64,000 bases of DNA, taken from contig NZ_JALBFU010000007.1 of the NCBI RefSeq assembly GCF_022662575.1, positions 339 to 64,338 of the forward strand. The letters run 5' to 3'. Every line of letters begins with the position of its first letter. Position 1 is the first letter of the stretch. Both the position numbers and the translations under genes were made by a program. The notes below the pieces were generated by a model that was given only the letters and a program-made list of their open reading frames with translations, searched no databases and was not told the origin of the DNA. The stretch is from Luteimonas aquatica. Lineage in GTDB: Bacteria > Pseudomonadota > Gammaproteobacteria > Xanthomonadales > Xanthomonadaceae. Shown piece after piece: positions 20,001 through 29,806 of this stretch.

Positions 20001-21906
20001 ATCGAGCCCAGATACCGGCCTAGATAGCTACACATACGATAGCGCGGGCAATCGCGAAACGAAAACGGATGCCCGGGGCATAACCAGTCTATATAGCTAC
20101 GACGCATTGAATCGGCTCGCTCATACGACGCAGCTCAGTGACGAATCGGCCACAAGCTATACCTATGACACCGTTAATTCTATCTGCGGTGGCGATGAGC
20201 ATTTCTCGATTGGCTTAATCACTAAAATTACTGATGGTAGCGGCAGCACTAAGTACTGCTATGATCGCTTTGACCGCGTCACCAGAAAAGTGCAAACTAC
20301 CGGCGATAAAGTTTTTGATATCCGCTACTCCTATACAAAGACAGGTAAAATTCAAAGCATTACCTATCCCGATGGAATATTGGTTGATTATGTACGTAAT
20401 TCCCTAGGGCAGATTTCCGAGATCGGGGTTACCAAGCCACAACAAGAGCGTCAATTGTTGTTGGATCAAGCTAGCTATTCCCCTTTTGGCCCTGTCACTG
20501 GTTGGCGTTATGGCAATGATCGTAGACTAATCTACGCTCTCGATCTTAATTATAATCCAATGATAATTAGATCAAGTAACGCGAACGGCTTTTCTTTACA
20601 TTTTAATTTTGATGCTTCTGGAAATCTCATTCAATTGGACAACGCCGACCAGAGCGCAATCCTGGCTCGTTATAGATATGATGCTCTAGATCGCCTGACA
20701 GAAACTCAAGATGGATTAACTGGAATTCCCATCGAGCAGTACAGTTATGACTCTAGCGGCAACCGTACCGGATTAACAAACACTAATGGAACCACTGACT
20801 ATATCTATCCAAGCGACAGTCATCACCTAACAGGCGTAGGCGGGGCGGCACGAACTTATGACAACGCCGGCAATACGCTCAACATAGGAGGCTCTGCAAA
20901 GGAGTTCACCTATAACGGTGCCAATCGAATTTCTCAAGTGAGAATCAATGGCGTCATTGCCATGAACTACACTTATAACGGACGCGGTGAGCAGGTCCGA
21001 AAATCTCTTGATACCACCAATATTTACGTCGTTTATGACGAAGCTGGGCGCTGGCTTGGAGATTACGACAGCAATGGCCGTGCAATTCAGCAAGCGATTT
21101 GGTTGGACGATCTTCCTGTTGGCTTGATGTCAGGATTTGATGGGGCGCAGACGCTGTATTATCTCGAGCCCGATCACCTTGGCACGCCAAGAGCAGTAAT
21201 TGACATATCTCGCAATGATACGATTTGGAGTTCCGATATCAGAAGTGAGGTATTCGGCGACACTCCGCCGAATGAAGATCCCGATAACGACGGAGCAATC
21301 TTCCAATTAAATATGAGATTTCCAGGGCAGATTTATGATCGCGTATCTGATCTAAATTATAATTATTTCCGTGATTATGAACCTTCTATTGGTCGATATA
21401 TACAAAGCGATCCTATCGGGTTGGATGCAGGCCCCTCAACTTACTCTTACGTTGAAGGAGATCCGCTAGATTACGCAGATCCTTTCGGGCTTGATCGAAT
21501 TCTGGTTCGCCGTCCGTGGTGGTGGCCATCATATTTTCCTTACCCCGGTGAAGAACAGCTGCCACAACGCCACTATTCTCAGCCCGATCCATGGGATCGA
21601 ATTGTCGCTTCTGATGGAACCACCTCCCGCGACTGGGGGCGAGCTAATGGCAGAGCCGGCCGCAATGGAAAATGGTGCGTAATTAAATGTAAAGGCGAGC
21701 AAAACGGAGTTTCTGGACGCGGCAGAACCCAAGGCGAGTGTCTATGCCCAAATTTCATTTATGGATTGGGTCTCGGCAGAGACGTTAACGAGGCATGGAA
21801 CAACGCATGGGATGCAGCCAATATGAACACCCCGCCTGGTTGCATGAAAAAACATTGCAGTGGCATGGCAGGAAGCTGCCGCGGACGACGTGGCGGGAAA
21901 ATTTAA
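17029..21906 (+). CDS. Rhs/YD-repeat polymorphic toxin-like protein 1
   Basis: This 1625-residue protein begins with a long basic N region and a Sec-like signal (VSPLLLVVFASVIWPAEAEY, residues 33-52). A DUF6531-type segment (CHPATGDKSRSEIDF, about residue 295) precedes many YD repeats (YDSAGNR, YDALNRL types), the Rhs core boundary GRYIQSDPIGLDAGPSTYSY and DPFGLD. The last 136 residues are a separate tip with seven Cys, including GKWCVIKCKG, ECLCPN and PPGCMKKHCSG, and no recognised catalytic motif. The shell likely encapsulates the tip. No PAAR domain is present. GC is far below the neighbours. A small Sel1-repeat gene follows after 6 bp and may be the immunity gene. Confidence 0.85.
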   Translation: MLLSSTFASRQHDLESSRISTLWNRPIRWLKVSPLLLVVFASVIWPAEAEYIEEKAFCYGSQCFESLAQAEAKMREESVYGDLLYLKESTISNQSDSSASITFKYNVRDQPPETLYPPAFSPGSWADYLGCAPSEWDPIRCADESEAVERSYTLAANEIRRTSPSCIVGPYRIIGSHGDPFTQTYNPQQNEAYLHHFVPDNLDNYGNYGRRYEYDVSCPNEPSTTNAKQINKLTLFSCAAGFSPIIGYNPAYKPGQKPVIEWPYLCKAMGPFPTIVGKVKQVDSCPANNNPCHPATGDKSRSEIDFNFAGHSFTRFYHSLKQFADISGFPAGWTHTYSEKLYYQPNLSPSWLRTSDGYYDSFLSLGSSKYRLKNSPDRILFVLNNSGNTKYRIKSIEGETKDFDAKGRLISISNTQSPQNDVALSYIDTNSDDYLLDKVTDRNNRSISFEYKNQNIISRIVLPDGTAISYGYDEDSNLISVSHADGGVRHYSYHENGLSGTIFKNHLTGISDNEQRYATFSYDGYGRIKSSQLHGPNGYVEQTTLTYDTADKVTVTTPTGGERTYTLQPGVYRRPLSVVGGPDAIANTYETDGRVKTRTYANGATTSFTYQPAYQSSITEATGTPSERKTVLTRDSANRLTRREHYALKNGVQTLQQIELWNYDTNGQEIANCLVDPAVPNTPAYACGSQSNAPLGVRQTRTTYCQAADVTAGICPIAGLVVSIDGPRTDLTDVTNYTYYPDDATDCAIAPTTCSYRKGDLKKTTDALGHVTETLRYDGAGRPLSIKAPNGAIADYEYSTRGWLLTHIARGADPASESDDQISRFEYWPAGMIKKIIQPDGSFISYSYDSAHRLIGIADNSGNTIQYELDAAGNRIKENTKDPAGIIRRTMSNTYNSLNQLLTIKDAYDNSTNLSYDSIGGIDTVIDPRGYITNYDHDHLNRPVRIAKDTSGINAETRFNYDGIDNISAISDPKNLNTTYAYNGLGDLMNLSSPDTGLDSYTYDSAGNRETKTDARGITSLYSYDALNRLAHTTQLSDESATSYTYDTVNSICGGDEHFSIGLITKITDGSGSTKYCYDRFDRVTRKVQTTGDKVFDIRYSYTKTGKIQSITYPDGILVDYVRNSLGQISEIGVTKPQQERQLLLDQASYSPFGPVTGWRYGNDRRLIYALDLNYNPMIIRSSNANGFSLHFNFDASGNLIQLDNADQSAILARYRYDALDRLTETQDGLTGIPIEQYSYDSSGNRTGLTNTNGTTDYIYPSDSHHLTGVGGAARTYDNAGNTLNIGGSAKEFTYNGANRISQVRINGVIAMNYTYNGRGEQVRKSLDTTNIYVVYDEAGRWLGDYDSNGRAIQQAIWLDDLPVGLMSGFDGAQTLYYLEPDHLGTPRAVIDISRNDTIWSSDIRSEVFGDTPPNEDPDNDGAIFQLNMRFPGQIYDRVSDLNYNYFRDYEPSIGRYIQSDPIGLDAGPSTYSYVEGDPLDYADPFGLDRILVRRPWWWPSYFPYPGEEQLPQRHYSQPDPWDRIVASDGTTSRDWGRANGRAGRNGKWCVIKCKGEQNGVSGRGRTQGECLCPNFIYGLGLGRDVNEAWNNAWDAANMNTPPGCMKKHCSGMAGSCRGRRGGKI

Positions 21907-21912
21907 TTCAGA

Positions 21913-22386
21913 ATGAAGCCCTCTATAAAAAAGCTTCTCAATGAAGCTCAATCTGGAAATGCTGATTCTCAGTATTCTATTGCTGCCATCTACGCAACGG
22001 CGAGCGATTCACATAAGAGCTTGAAAGAAGCTCGCCATTGGTATTCGTGCGCGGCCAACCAGGGGCATCCAGAGGCTGCCTTTAACCTCGCCGCTATGCT
22101 TTTGAAAGGCGAAGGAGGAGGGAGATCAAAGCGAAACGCAGTGAAATGGATGCGAAAAGCATCTCTGTTTGGATCTAGCGATGCAACCATATGGCTAGCT
22201 GAATCAGCTTGCGAGATGAAAAAGATTGAAATTGCAACCCACTACTTCGCCTTGGCAGTTGTGCAGGGCGACATCCGCGGCCTGCGTGGAATTGCGATAA
22301 TTCTTGAATCCCATACTGATCCGCTTTGCAAGGCGATTGCGTTGCGAATATTTAGAGTTCTTCAGAAAAGAGGGGTCTGCACGTAA
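21913..22386 (+). CDS. Sel1-repeat protein, candidate immunity partner of Rhs protein 1
   Basis: The 157-residue protein has no signal peptide and consists of Sel1-like/TPR helical repeats (GNADSQYSIAAIYA, ARHWYSCAANQGHPEAAFNLAAMLLKGEG, AVKWMRKASLFGSSDA). It starts 6 bp after the Rhs stop and shares its low GC, so it is probably co-transcribed. Small genes directly after Rhs tips usually encode the cognate immunity protein, and Sel1-like proteins occur in that position. Its 3' end overlaps the convergent Nudix-ThiE gene by 25 bp. Function is inferred from position only. Confidence 0.7.
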   Translation: MKPSIKKLLNEAQSGNADSQYSIAAIYATASDSHKSLKEARHWYSCAANQGHPEAAFNLAAMLLKGEGGGRSKRNAVKWMRKASLFGSSDATIWLAESACEMKKIEIATHYFALAVVQGDIRGLRGIAIILESHTDPLCKAIALRIFRVLQKRGVCT

Positions 22387-23339
22387 GTGTAGCGCCACAG
22401 ACTGCGTATCGAAGCAATGCCTAGAGCGCCATGAAGACGAGCGATATCGAGATCGTCAGGCTCTAAGCCTCCGATTGCATACATGGGCAATGATGTAATT
22501 TCACGCAATTTTTCGAAGCCCCTCCACCCCAAGCCTTCAACTCCTGGATGGGTAGTGGTTGGACTCACAGGACCGAGCACTACAAAATCACAACCAAGCG
22601 CTTCAGCAGCACGAAGCTCCATTTCATCGTGGCAGGAAGCTGCCAGGCTCAAGCTCTCCCTGATGGGCCGGGCGATACATTCGCGCAGTTGCGCGGCACG
22701 CAGGTGCACGCCGACGCCCAGTTCGCGGGCCAGCGCGATGTCGCCGTTGATCAGCACTTCCGCCGCGGCGGCGCGGCAGCGTTCGACTCCGGCGCGCATC
22801 AGGCGCTGCCGGCGCGGCTCGGGAATATCGGGAAGACGCAGCTGGACGCGGACGATGCCTGCGGCCAGCGAACGCTCCAGGCCCTCGAGCCATTCGGCAT
22901 CGCTCTCGCCCGGCTGCGGCGTGACCAGGTAGCGATCGGGCTGCAGCAGCGCCGCGACCACCGGGCGGTCGGCGGGCGGCATGGGATAGGCGGGCAGCTT
23001 GGCCGGCGGCACCCAGGCCAGGGCCTGGCCTTCGACGCCGCGCGGCTTGCCGCGCCAGCGCGCGATGCGGCGCACGTCCAGGCGCAGGCGCTTGTGCGGA
23101 TAGCGCTGCGGCACGGCGATGAGCGAATCGCCGAGCTCGACCCGGATGCCGAGCTCTTCCTCGAGTTCGCGGATCAGCGCGGCTTCCGCGCTTTCGCCGG
23201 GCTCGCGCTTGCCGCCGGGGAATTCCCACAGTCCGGCCAGGTCGCGGCCGTCGGTGCGGCGCGCGAGCAGGATGCGGCCGGCGGCGTCGGCAATGACGCC
23301 GGCGACCACCTCCACGCGCGGCGCGTCCTCGGAAATCAC
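22362..23339 (-). CDS. Nudix hydrolase fused to a ThiE/TenI-like domain
   Basis: This 325-residue fusion has residues 1-130 as a MutT-type Nudix domain with the full box GGKREPGESAEAALIRELEEELGI. Residues 135-320 resemble thiamine-phosphate synthase/TenI (VLINGDIALARELGVGVHLRAAQL, FVVLGPVSPTTTHPG, PMYAIGGL). Such MutT-ThiE fusions are common next to secA in xanthomonads and are thought to sanitise oxidised nucleotides; the role of the second domain is unclear. The start is GTG (23337-23339) with no obvious Shine-Dalgarno. GC drops from about 75% to 47-58% for the last 320 bases of the gene, so its 3' end appears recombined. The stop overlaps the Sel1 gene. Confidence 0.88.
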   Translation of the reverse strand: MISEDAPRVEVVAGVIADAAGRILLARRTDGRDLAGLWEFPGGKREPGESAEAALIRELEEELGIRVELGDSLIAVPQRYPHKRLRLDVRRIARWRGKPRGVEGQALAWVPPAKLPAYPMPPADRPVVAALLQPDRYLVTPQPGESDAEWLEGLERSLAAGIVRVQLRLPDIPEPRRQRLMRAGVERCRAAAAEVLINGDIALARELGVGVHLRAAQLRECIARPIRESLSLAASCHDEMELRAAEALGCDFVVLGPVSPTTTHPGVEGLGWRGFEKLREITSLPMYAIGGLEPDDLDIARLHGALGIASIRSLWRYTYVQTPLF

Positions 23340-23406
23340 GGCGGCGGCCTACGCGGCCGCGGCCGCCGTCATGCGCGCGCCGCGACGGCGGCGCGCCGGC
23401 GCTGGC

Positions 23407-26151
<2,745 letters not shown>

Positions 26152-26393
26152 GTTGGAATATGGCCGGAAGCGGAAAGGGGATCCGGCGTCCGGGCGGCCC
26201 GTCCCTGGTGCCCCGCCGCCGCGCCGCGTGCTGCGGCGGGAAGCGGATCACGGGAAACGGCCCCCGATCGCCGAAATAAATAAAGGGCGCCAGGCGCCCT
26301 TTTGGCAACGCGACATTGTACGTGGTGGCGCCGGGATGGGGTATCAAGCCCCGCCTCCCGCTCCCGCGTCGCGGCGGAAGCGGCGCCGCGGGC

Positions 26394-27350
26394 CTACATC
26401 CGCTTGACGCCCTGCTCGCCCAGGAACTTCTTCGGGTTGACGACGTGGCCGTCCTCCCACACCTCGAAGTGCACGTGGGCGCCGGTGGAGCGGCCGGTGG
26501 AGCCGGCCTTGGCCACCTGCTGGCCGCTGCGGACCAGGTCGCCGACCTGCACCAGCAGCCGCGAATTGTGCGCGTAGCGGGTGACGTAGCCGTTGCCGTG
26601 GTCGACCTCGATCACCTTGCCGTAGCCCGAGCGCACGTCGGCGTAGCTGACCACGCCGTCGGCCACGGCCAGCACCGGGTCGCCGACGTTGGCATGGAAG
26701 TCGATGCCCTTGTGGAAGGCGCCGCCGCCGCCGAACGGGTCGGCGCGGCCGCCGAAGGGCGAGGTGATGTAGCTGTTGGCGATCGGCTCGCGCGAAGGCG
26801 TGGCGCTCTTGTCCAGCTCGCGGTTGAACAGCAGCGATTCCAGCACCGACAGTTGGCGCCCGGAATCGCGCAGCTGCGCGTCGAGCGTGCCCATGCCGCG
26901 GCGCAGCTCGCCCGCCGGCATGTCGCGCACCGGGCCTTCACCGCCGACGCCGACCGGCTTGTTGAAATCGAACTCGCCGTCGCCGAGCTGGCCGATGCGG
27001 GTCAGGCGCTCGCCCAGGGCGTTGAGCCGGTTGGCCTCGGCCTGCAGCTCGCCCAGGCGGGCGGCGAGCGCGTTGACCTCGCGCTGCGCGGCGCGGCGGG
27101 TGGCCTCCAGCTCGGCCTGCTGGCCGTCGGCGCGGGCCTGCAGGGTCGAGACCCGCAGCACGTCGACCGTGCTGGTGGCCGCGACGCCGAAGGCCACGCC
27201 GGCGCCGAGCAGCACCGCGAAGGCGGTGGCGGGACGGGCGGCCGTGCGCGCATGGGCGTGCCGGGCGAGTGTGTGGGTGCGGTGCTGCGTCCAATGCCAC
27301 AGGCGGGCGGTTTGGTGGCGCGCAAATTGGCGAATGCTGTGTAAAGTCAT
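26394..27350 (-). CDS. M23 family peptidoglycan endopeptidase (LytM type)
   Basis: The 318-residue protein has a basic cytoplasmic N terminus, one membrane anchor (about residues 45-65), a coiled-coil stretch (residues 70-130) and a C-terminal LytM/M23 domain. Zinc residues are visible in FHKGIDFHANVGDPV (HxxxD) and GAHVHFEVWEDG (HxH). These are intact, so an active periplasmic endopeptidase is likely. The ATG at 27348-27350 lies 8 bases from the divergent dciA start. An in-frame GTG at 27371 would overlap dciA and has a poorly spaced ribosome site. The position between secA and dciA is conserved in xanthomonads. Confidence 0.88.
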   Translation of the reverse strand: MTLHSIRQFARHQTARLWHWTQHRTHTLARHAHARTAARPATAFAVLLGAGVAFGVAATSTVDVLRVSTLQARADGQQAELEATRRAAQREVNALAARLGELQAEANRLNALGERLTRIGQLGDGEFDFNKPVGVGGEGPVRDMPAGELRRGMGTLDAQLRDSGRQLSVLESLLFNRELDKSATPSREPIANSYITSPFGGRADPFGGGGAFHKGIDFHANVGDPVLAVADGVVSYADVRSGYGKVIEVDHGNGYVTRYAHNSRLLVQVGDLVRSGQQVAKAGSTGRSTGAHVHFEVWEDGHVVNPKKFLGEQGVKRM

Positions 27351-27358
27351 GGTTACCG

Positions 27359-27808
27359 ATGTCTGATTCACGCTCCAGGCCGCCAGACCGCTCCGCCGTC
27401 CCGCGCGCCGCGCTCGATGCGCTGCTCGCCGAACCGGCGGGCGATCCCTTGCGTCGCGCCTTGTGGCTGGACGAACTGGACCGTCGTTTACGCCCCCTGC
27501 TGGCGCCTCCGCTGGCCGCGCACGCGCGGCTGGCGAATGTGGATGGCGCCAAACTCGTCTTCGTCACCGATTCGCCGGTCTGGCACGCCAAGCTCAGGCT
27601 GGCGGCCGACACGCTCCTCGATGCCGCCCGCTCCATCGGGCTGGATGTCAGCAAGGTGACCGTCAAGACGGCCACCCGATCGAGCGCCCCGCCTGCGCAG
27701 GGGCCGCGACCGGCCAAACCCATGTCGGCACACGCGCGCGAAGCCTTGCGCGAGGCCTTGGCGTCGCTTCGGGAGTCCGGTGGGGGGCCGGCGAAGGACG
27801 AGTCCTGA
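27359..27808 (+). CDS. dciA: DUF721 protein, DciA-type helicase loader
   Basis: This 149-residue protein has the DUF721/DciA domain in residues 25-105 (WLDELDRRLRPLLAPPLAAHARLANVD, SPVWHAKLRLAADTLL). DciA recruits the replicative helicase DnaB in bacteria without DnaC/DnaI, which fits this lineage. The C-terminal 40 residues are Pro/Ala/Ser-rich and probably disordered. The ATG begins 8 bases from the divergent M23 start, so its promoter must lie within that gene or the gene is nearly leaderless. Confidence 0.85.
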   Translation: MSDSRSRPPDRSAVPRAALDALLAEPAGDPLRRALWLDELDRRLRPLLAPPLAAHARLANVDGAKLVFVTDSPVWHAKLRLAADTLLDAARSIGLDVSKVTVKTATRSSAPPAQGPRPAKPMSAHAREALREALASLRESGGGPAKDES

Positions 27809-27818
27809 ACTCGCTCGC

Positions 27819-27842
27819 GGCTGGGATGCAGCATCCCCAGCC
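27819..27842 (+). terminator. Hairpin after dciA
   Basis: GGCTGGGATGC / GCATCCCCAGCC forms a long stem with one bulged base 10 bases after the dciA stop. There is no T run, so its role as terminator is uncertain. The rest of the 218-bp dciA-lpxC gap is AT-rich and holds a palindrome at 27943-27965. Confidence 0.45.
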
Positions 27843-28026
27843 GAAAACGAACGGGGCATGCTACCGGCGTCACGCCGCCGGGGCGTTAAATCGAGCCTAA
27901 AATTTGGCTAGAAAAATGTAAATATTCAGTTAAACCATCACGCCACGTTCACAATTGTGACGTGGGTCGGCCTGGAGTCACGGAACGTGGAGACGGCGCC
28001 ATCGCAGGGATGGCCGCCGGGAGCCC

Positions 28027-28932
28027 TCAGGCCGGCAGGGGCTCGGCGTAGACCACCGGCACCGGCTGCTCGTCGGGAAAAGTGACCTCTTCCCAGGCCG
28101 AACGCTCGGCCAGCAGGGCGCGGGCCAGCTTGTTGTTGAGGGCGTGGCCGGACTTGTGGCCCTCGTAGGCGCCGAGGATCGGGTGGCCGACCAGGTAGAG
28201 GTCGCCGATCGCATCGAGGATCTTGTGGCGCACGAATTCGTTGGCGTAGCGCAGGCCGTCGTCGTTGAGCACGCGGAACTCGTCGAGCACGATGGCGTTG
28301 TCCATCGAGCCGCCCAGTCCCAGGTTGCGCTCGCGCATGTATTCCAGGTCGCGCATGAAGCCGAAGGTGCGGGCGCGGCTGACTTCGCGGATGTAGGCCT
28401 CGGTGGAGAAATCGACCTCGGCCCGCGACTGCGCCGTCGGGATCATCGGATGGTCGAACTCGATAGTGAAGCCCAGGCGGAAGCCGTCGTAGGGCTCGAA
28501 GCGCGCGACCTTGTCGCCCTCGCGCACTTCCACCGCGCGCTTGATGCGGATGAAGCGCTTGGGCGCGGCCTGCTCGACGATGCCCGCCGACTGCAGCAGG
28601 AACACGAACGGTCCCGCGGAGCCGTCCATGATCGGCACTTCCGGCGCGGACAGGTCCACGTAGACGTTGTCGATGCCCAGGCCGGCCAGCGCCGACATCA
28701 GGTGTTCGACCGTCTGCACCTTGGCGCCGCCCTCGGCCAGGCCGGTGCACAGCGTGGTTTCGGCGACCAGGTCGGCATTGGCCGGAATCTCGACCACCGG
28801 GTTCAGGTCGACGCGGCGGAACAGGATGCCGTTGTCCGCGGGCGCGGGGCGCAGCGTGAGGTACACCTTCTCGCCGCTATGCAGTCCGACGCCGGTGGCG
28901 CGGATCACGTTCTTGATGGTGCGCTGCTGCAT
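28027..28932 (-). CDS. lpxC: UDP-3-O-acyl-N-acetylglucosamine deacetylase LpxC
   Basis: The 301-residue enzyme carries out the first committed step of lipid A synthesis. Zinc and catalytic residues are visible: [20 protein letters not shown] (first His ligand), [14 protein letters not shown] (His and Asp) and [12 protein letters not shown] (catalytic His). The length matches E. coli LpxC (305). In related genomes it directly follows ftsZ; here 9.8 kb with the second Rhs locus lies between them. The 874 bp upstream must now contain its promoter. Confidence 0.97.
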   Translation of the reverse strand: MQQRTIKNVIRATGVGLHSGEKVYLTLRPAPADNGILFRRVDLNPVVEIPANADLVAETTLCTGLAEGGAKVQTVEHLMSALAGLGIDNVYVDLSAPEVPIMDGSAGPFVFLLQSAGIVEQAAPKRFIRIKRAVEVREGDKVARFEPYDGFRLGFTIEFDHPMIPTAQSRAEVDFSTEAYIREVSRARTFGFMRDLEYMRERNLGLGGSMDNAIVLDEFRVLNDDGLRYANEFVRHKILDAIGDLYLVGHPILGAYEGHKSGHALNNKLARALLAERSAWEEVTFPDEQPVPVVYAEPLPA

Positions 28933-29806
28933 GCGGGATGAGGCCTAGGTCGTCAGACGGCGGTCATGGGGCCGTGCTATGGGGGAGTACGTCGGACCGT
29001 CGCGCAGATTAGCACGCGCGATGCTGAACCTGAACGGAAGAATCGCACACGCCCGCCCGTTCGAATCGGCGCCCGCCGGGCGCCCCCGGCGCCCTGCCGC
29101 GCCCACCCTCCCCGCCCCTGCCGGCTTGACGCCCCGCCCAGCCTTGCTGTAGCGTTTTCATTGCACGCAATTCTTGGTTGTTTTCTTGCTCGCCGACACG
29201 CCGGTTTCGAGCACTTCCTGCGGAAAACCAGGGGCCATTGGCGAAGACAGGGGGAAAAGGGTGATGGGAGGCAAAAAGCAATTGCAAGCCAAACGTGCCG
29301 TTTCCGGACGCCGCCGGCCCCGCGCGTCTTCCTTCCGTTCCGCCGGAGGCCCTGGCCGCGGCGCGGGCCGGCCGGCGCGGCCTGGTCTACCCGTCCAGGC
29401 GCCGCGGCTGCCGGCCGCCGCGACGGGGGGCCCCGTCCCGCCGGCAGGACCGGGACGTTCCCTTCGAGGAGCGGGACCGGGCGGGCCGTGGCTTCGCGCC
29501 CGCCTCGCATCGCCCGCCCTTCGGCTCCGTGCCCGGCAGCGCATGGCCGGGCGACGACGCGCCGGTTGCGACGTCCCTGTCGCGGCCATCGGCGCTCCTG
29601 GCCGTCGGCCGAAGCCGGGCATGCCGGCATCGCATCGCCATCCACGCATTCGCGCACCTCGCGGCAAGCGGCCGCGCGGCTGACCGGGACATCGCGCGGC
29701 GGCCACCTCCCATCCCGAAAGTTCGCCCGGCACAGGCGATCCGGCAACCGCGTCCGAAAACGATCTGCACGACCACACCTGTCTATCTCATCCAGAGGGG
29801 GATCTC
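28933..29806. other. Gene-free 874-bp region between lpxC and Rhs gene 2
   Basis: The region is GC-rich with long arginine/proline-rich reading frames on both strands, but none has a recognisable domain, good start signals or normal codon use. An AT-richer stretch at about 29153-29290 may hold promoter elements for the Rhs gene or a small RNA. No repeat family seen elsewhere in the window occurs here. It probably contains the divergent promoters of lpxC and Rhs gene 2. Confidence 0.6.

Larger units (their letters stand above)
16740..22680. other. Low-GC recombined segment carrying Rhs locus 1
   Basis: Hand-counted 60-base lines show GC at 57% (16741), 33% (18301), 47% (22441), 52% (22501), 55% (22561) and 58% (22621), against 72-83% in coaE upstream and 75% from 22681 on. 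The segment covers the 3' end of coaE, the whole Rhs gene, its partner and the 3' third of the Nudix-ThiE gene. Both flanking genes stay in frame and full length. The simplest reading is allelic exchange with a lower-GC relative that already carried the Rhs locus between these two genes. Junctions are approximate. Confidence 0.6.

Noticed and set aside
16740..22680. Integrative element with an integrase and attachment sites
   Set aside because: No integrase, transposase, tRNA target or direct-repeat ends are seen; the composition shift extends into both flanking genes, which fits homologous exchange better.
29174..29683. A 169-residue reading frame upstream of Rhs gene 2
   Set aside because: After a plausible start the sequence becomes Arg/Pro/Gly-rich low-complexity protein typical of non-coding GC-rich DNA, with no domain.
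28977..29778. Long minus-strand frames in the lpxC-Rhs gap
   Set aside because: Composition is that of random high-GC frames, and several overlap each other in different frames with no conserved motif.
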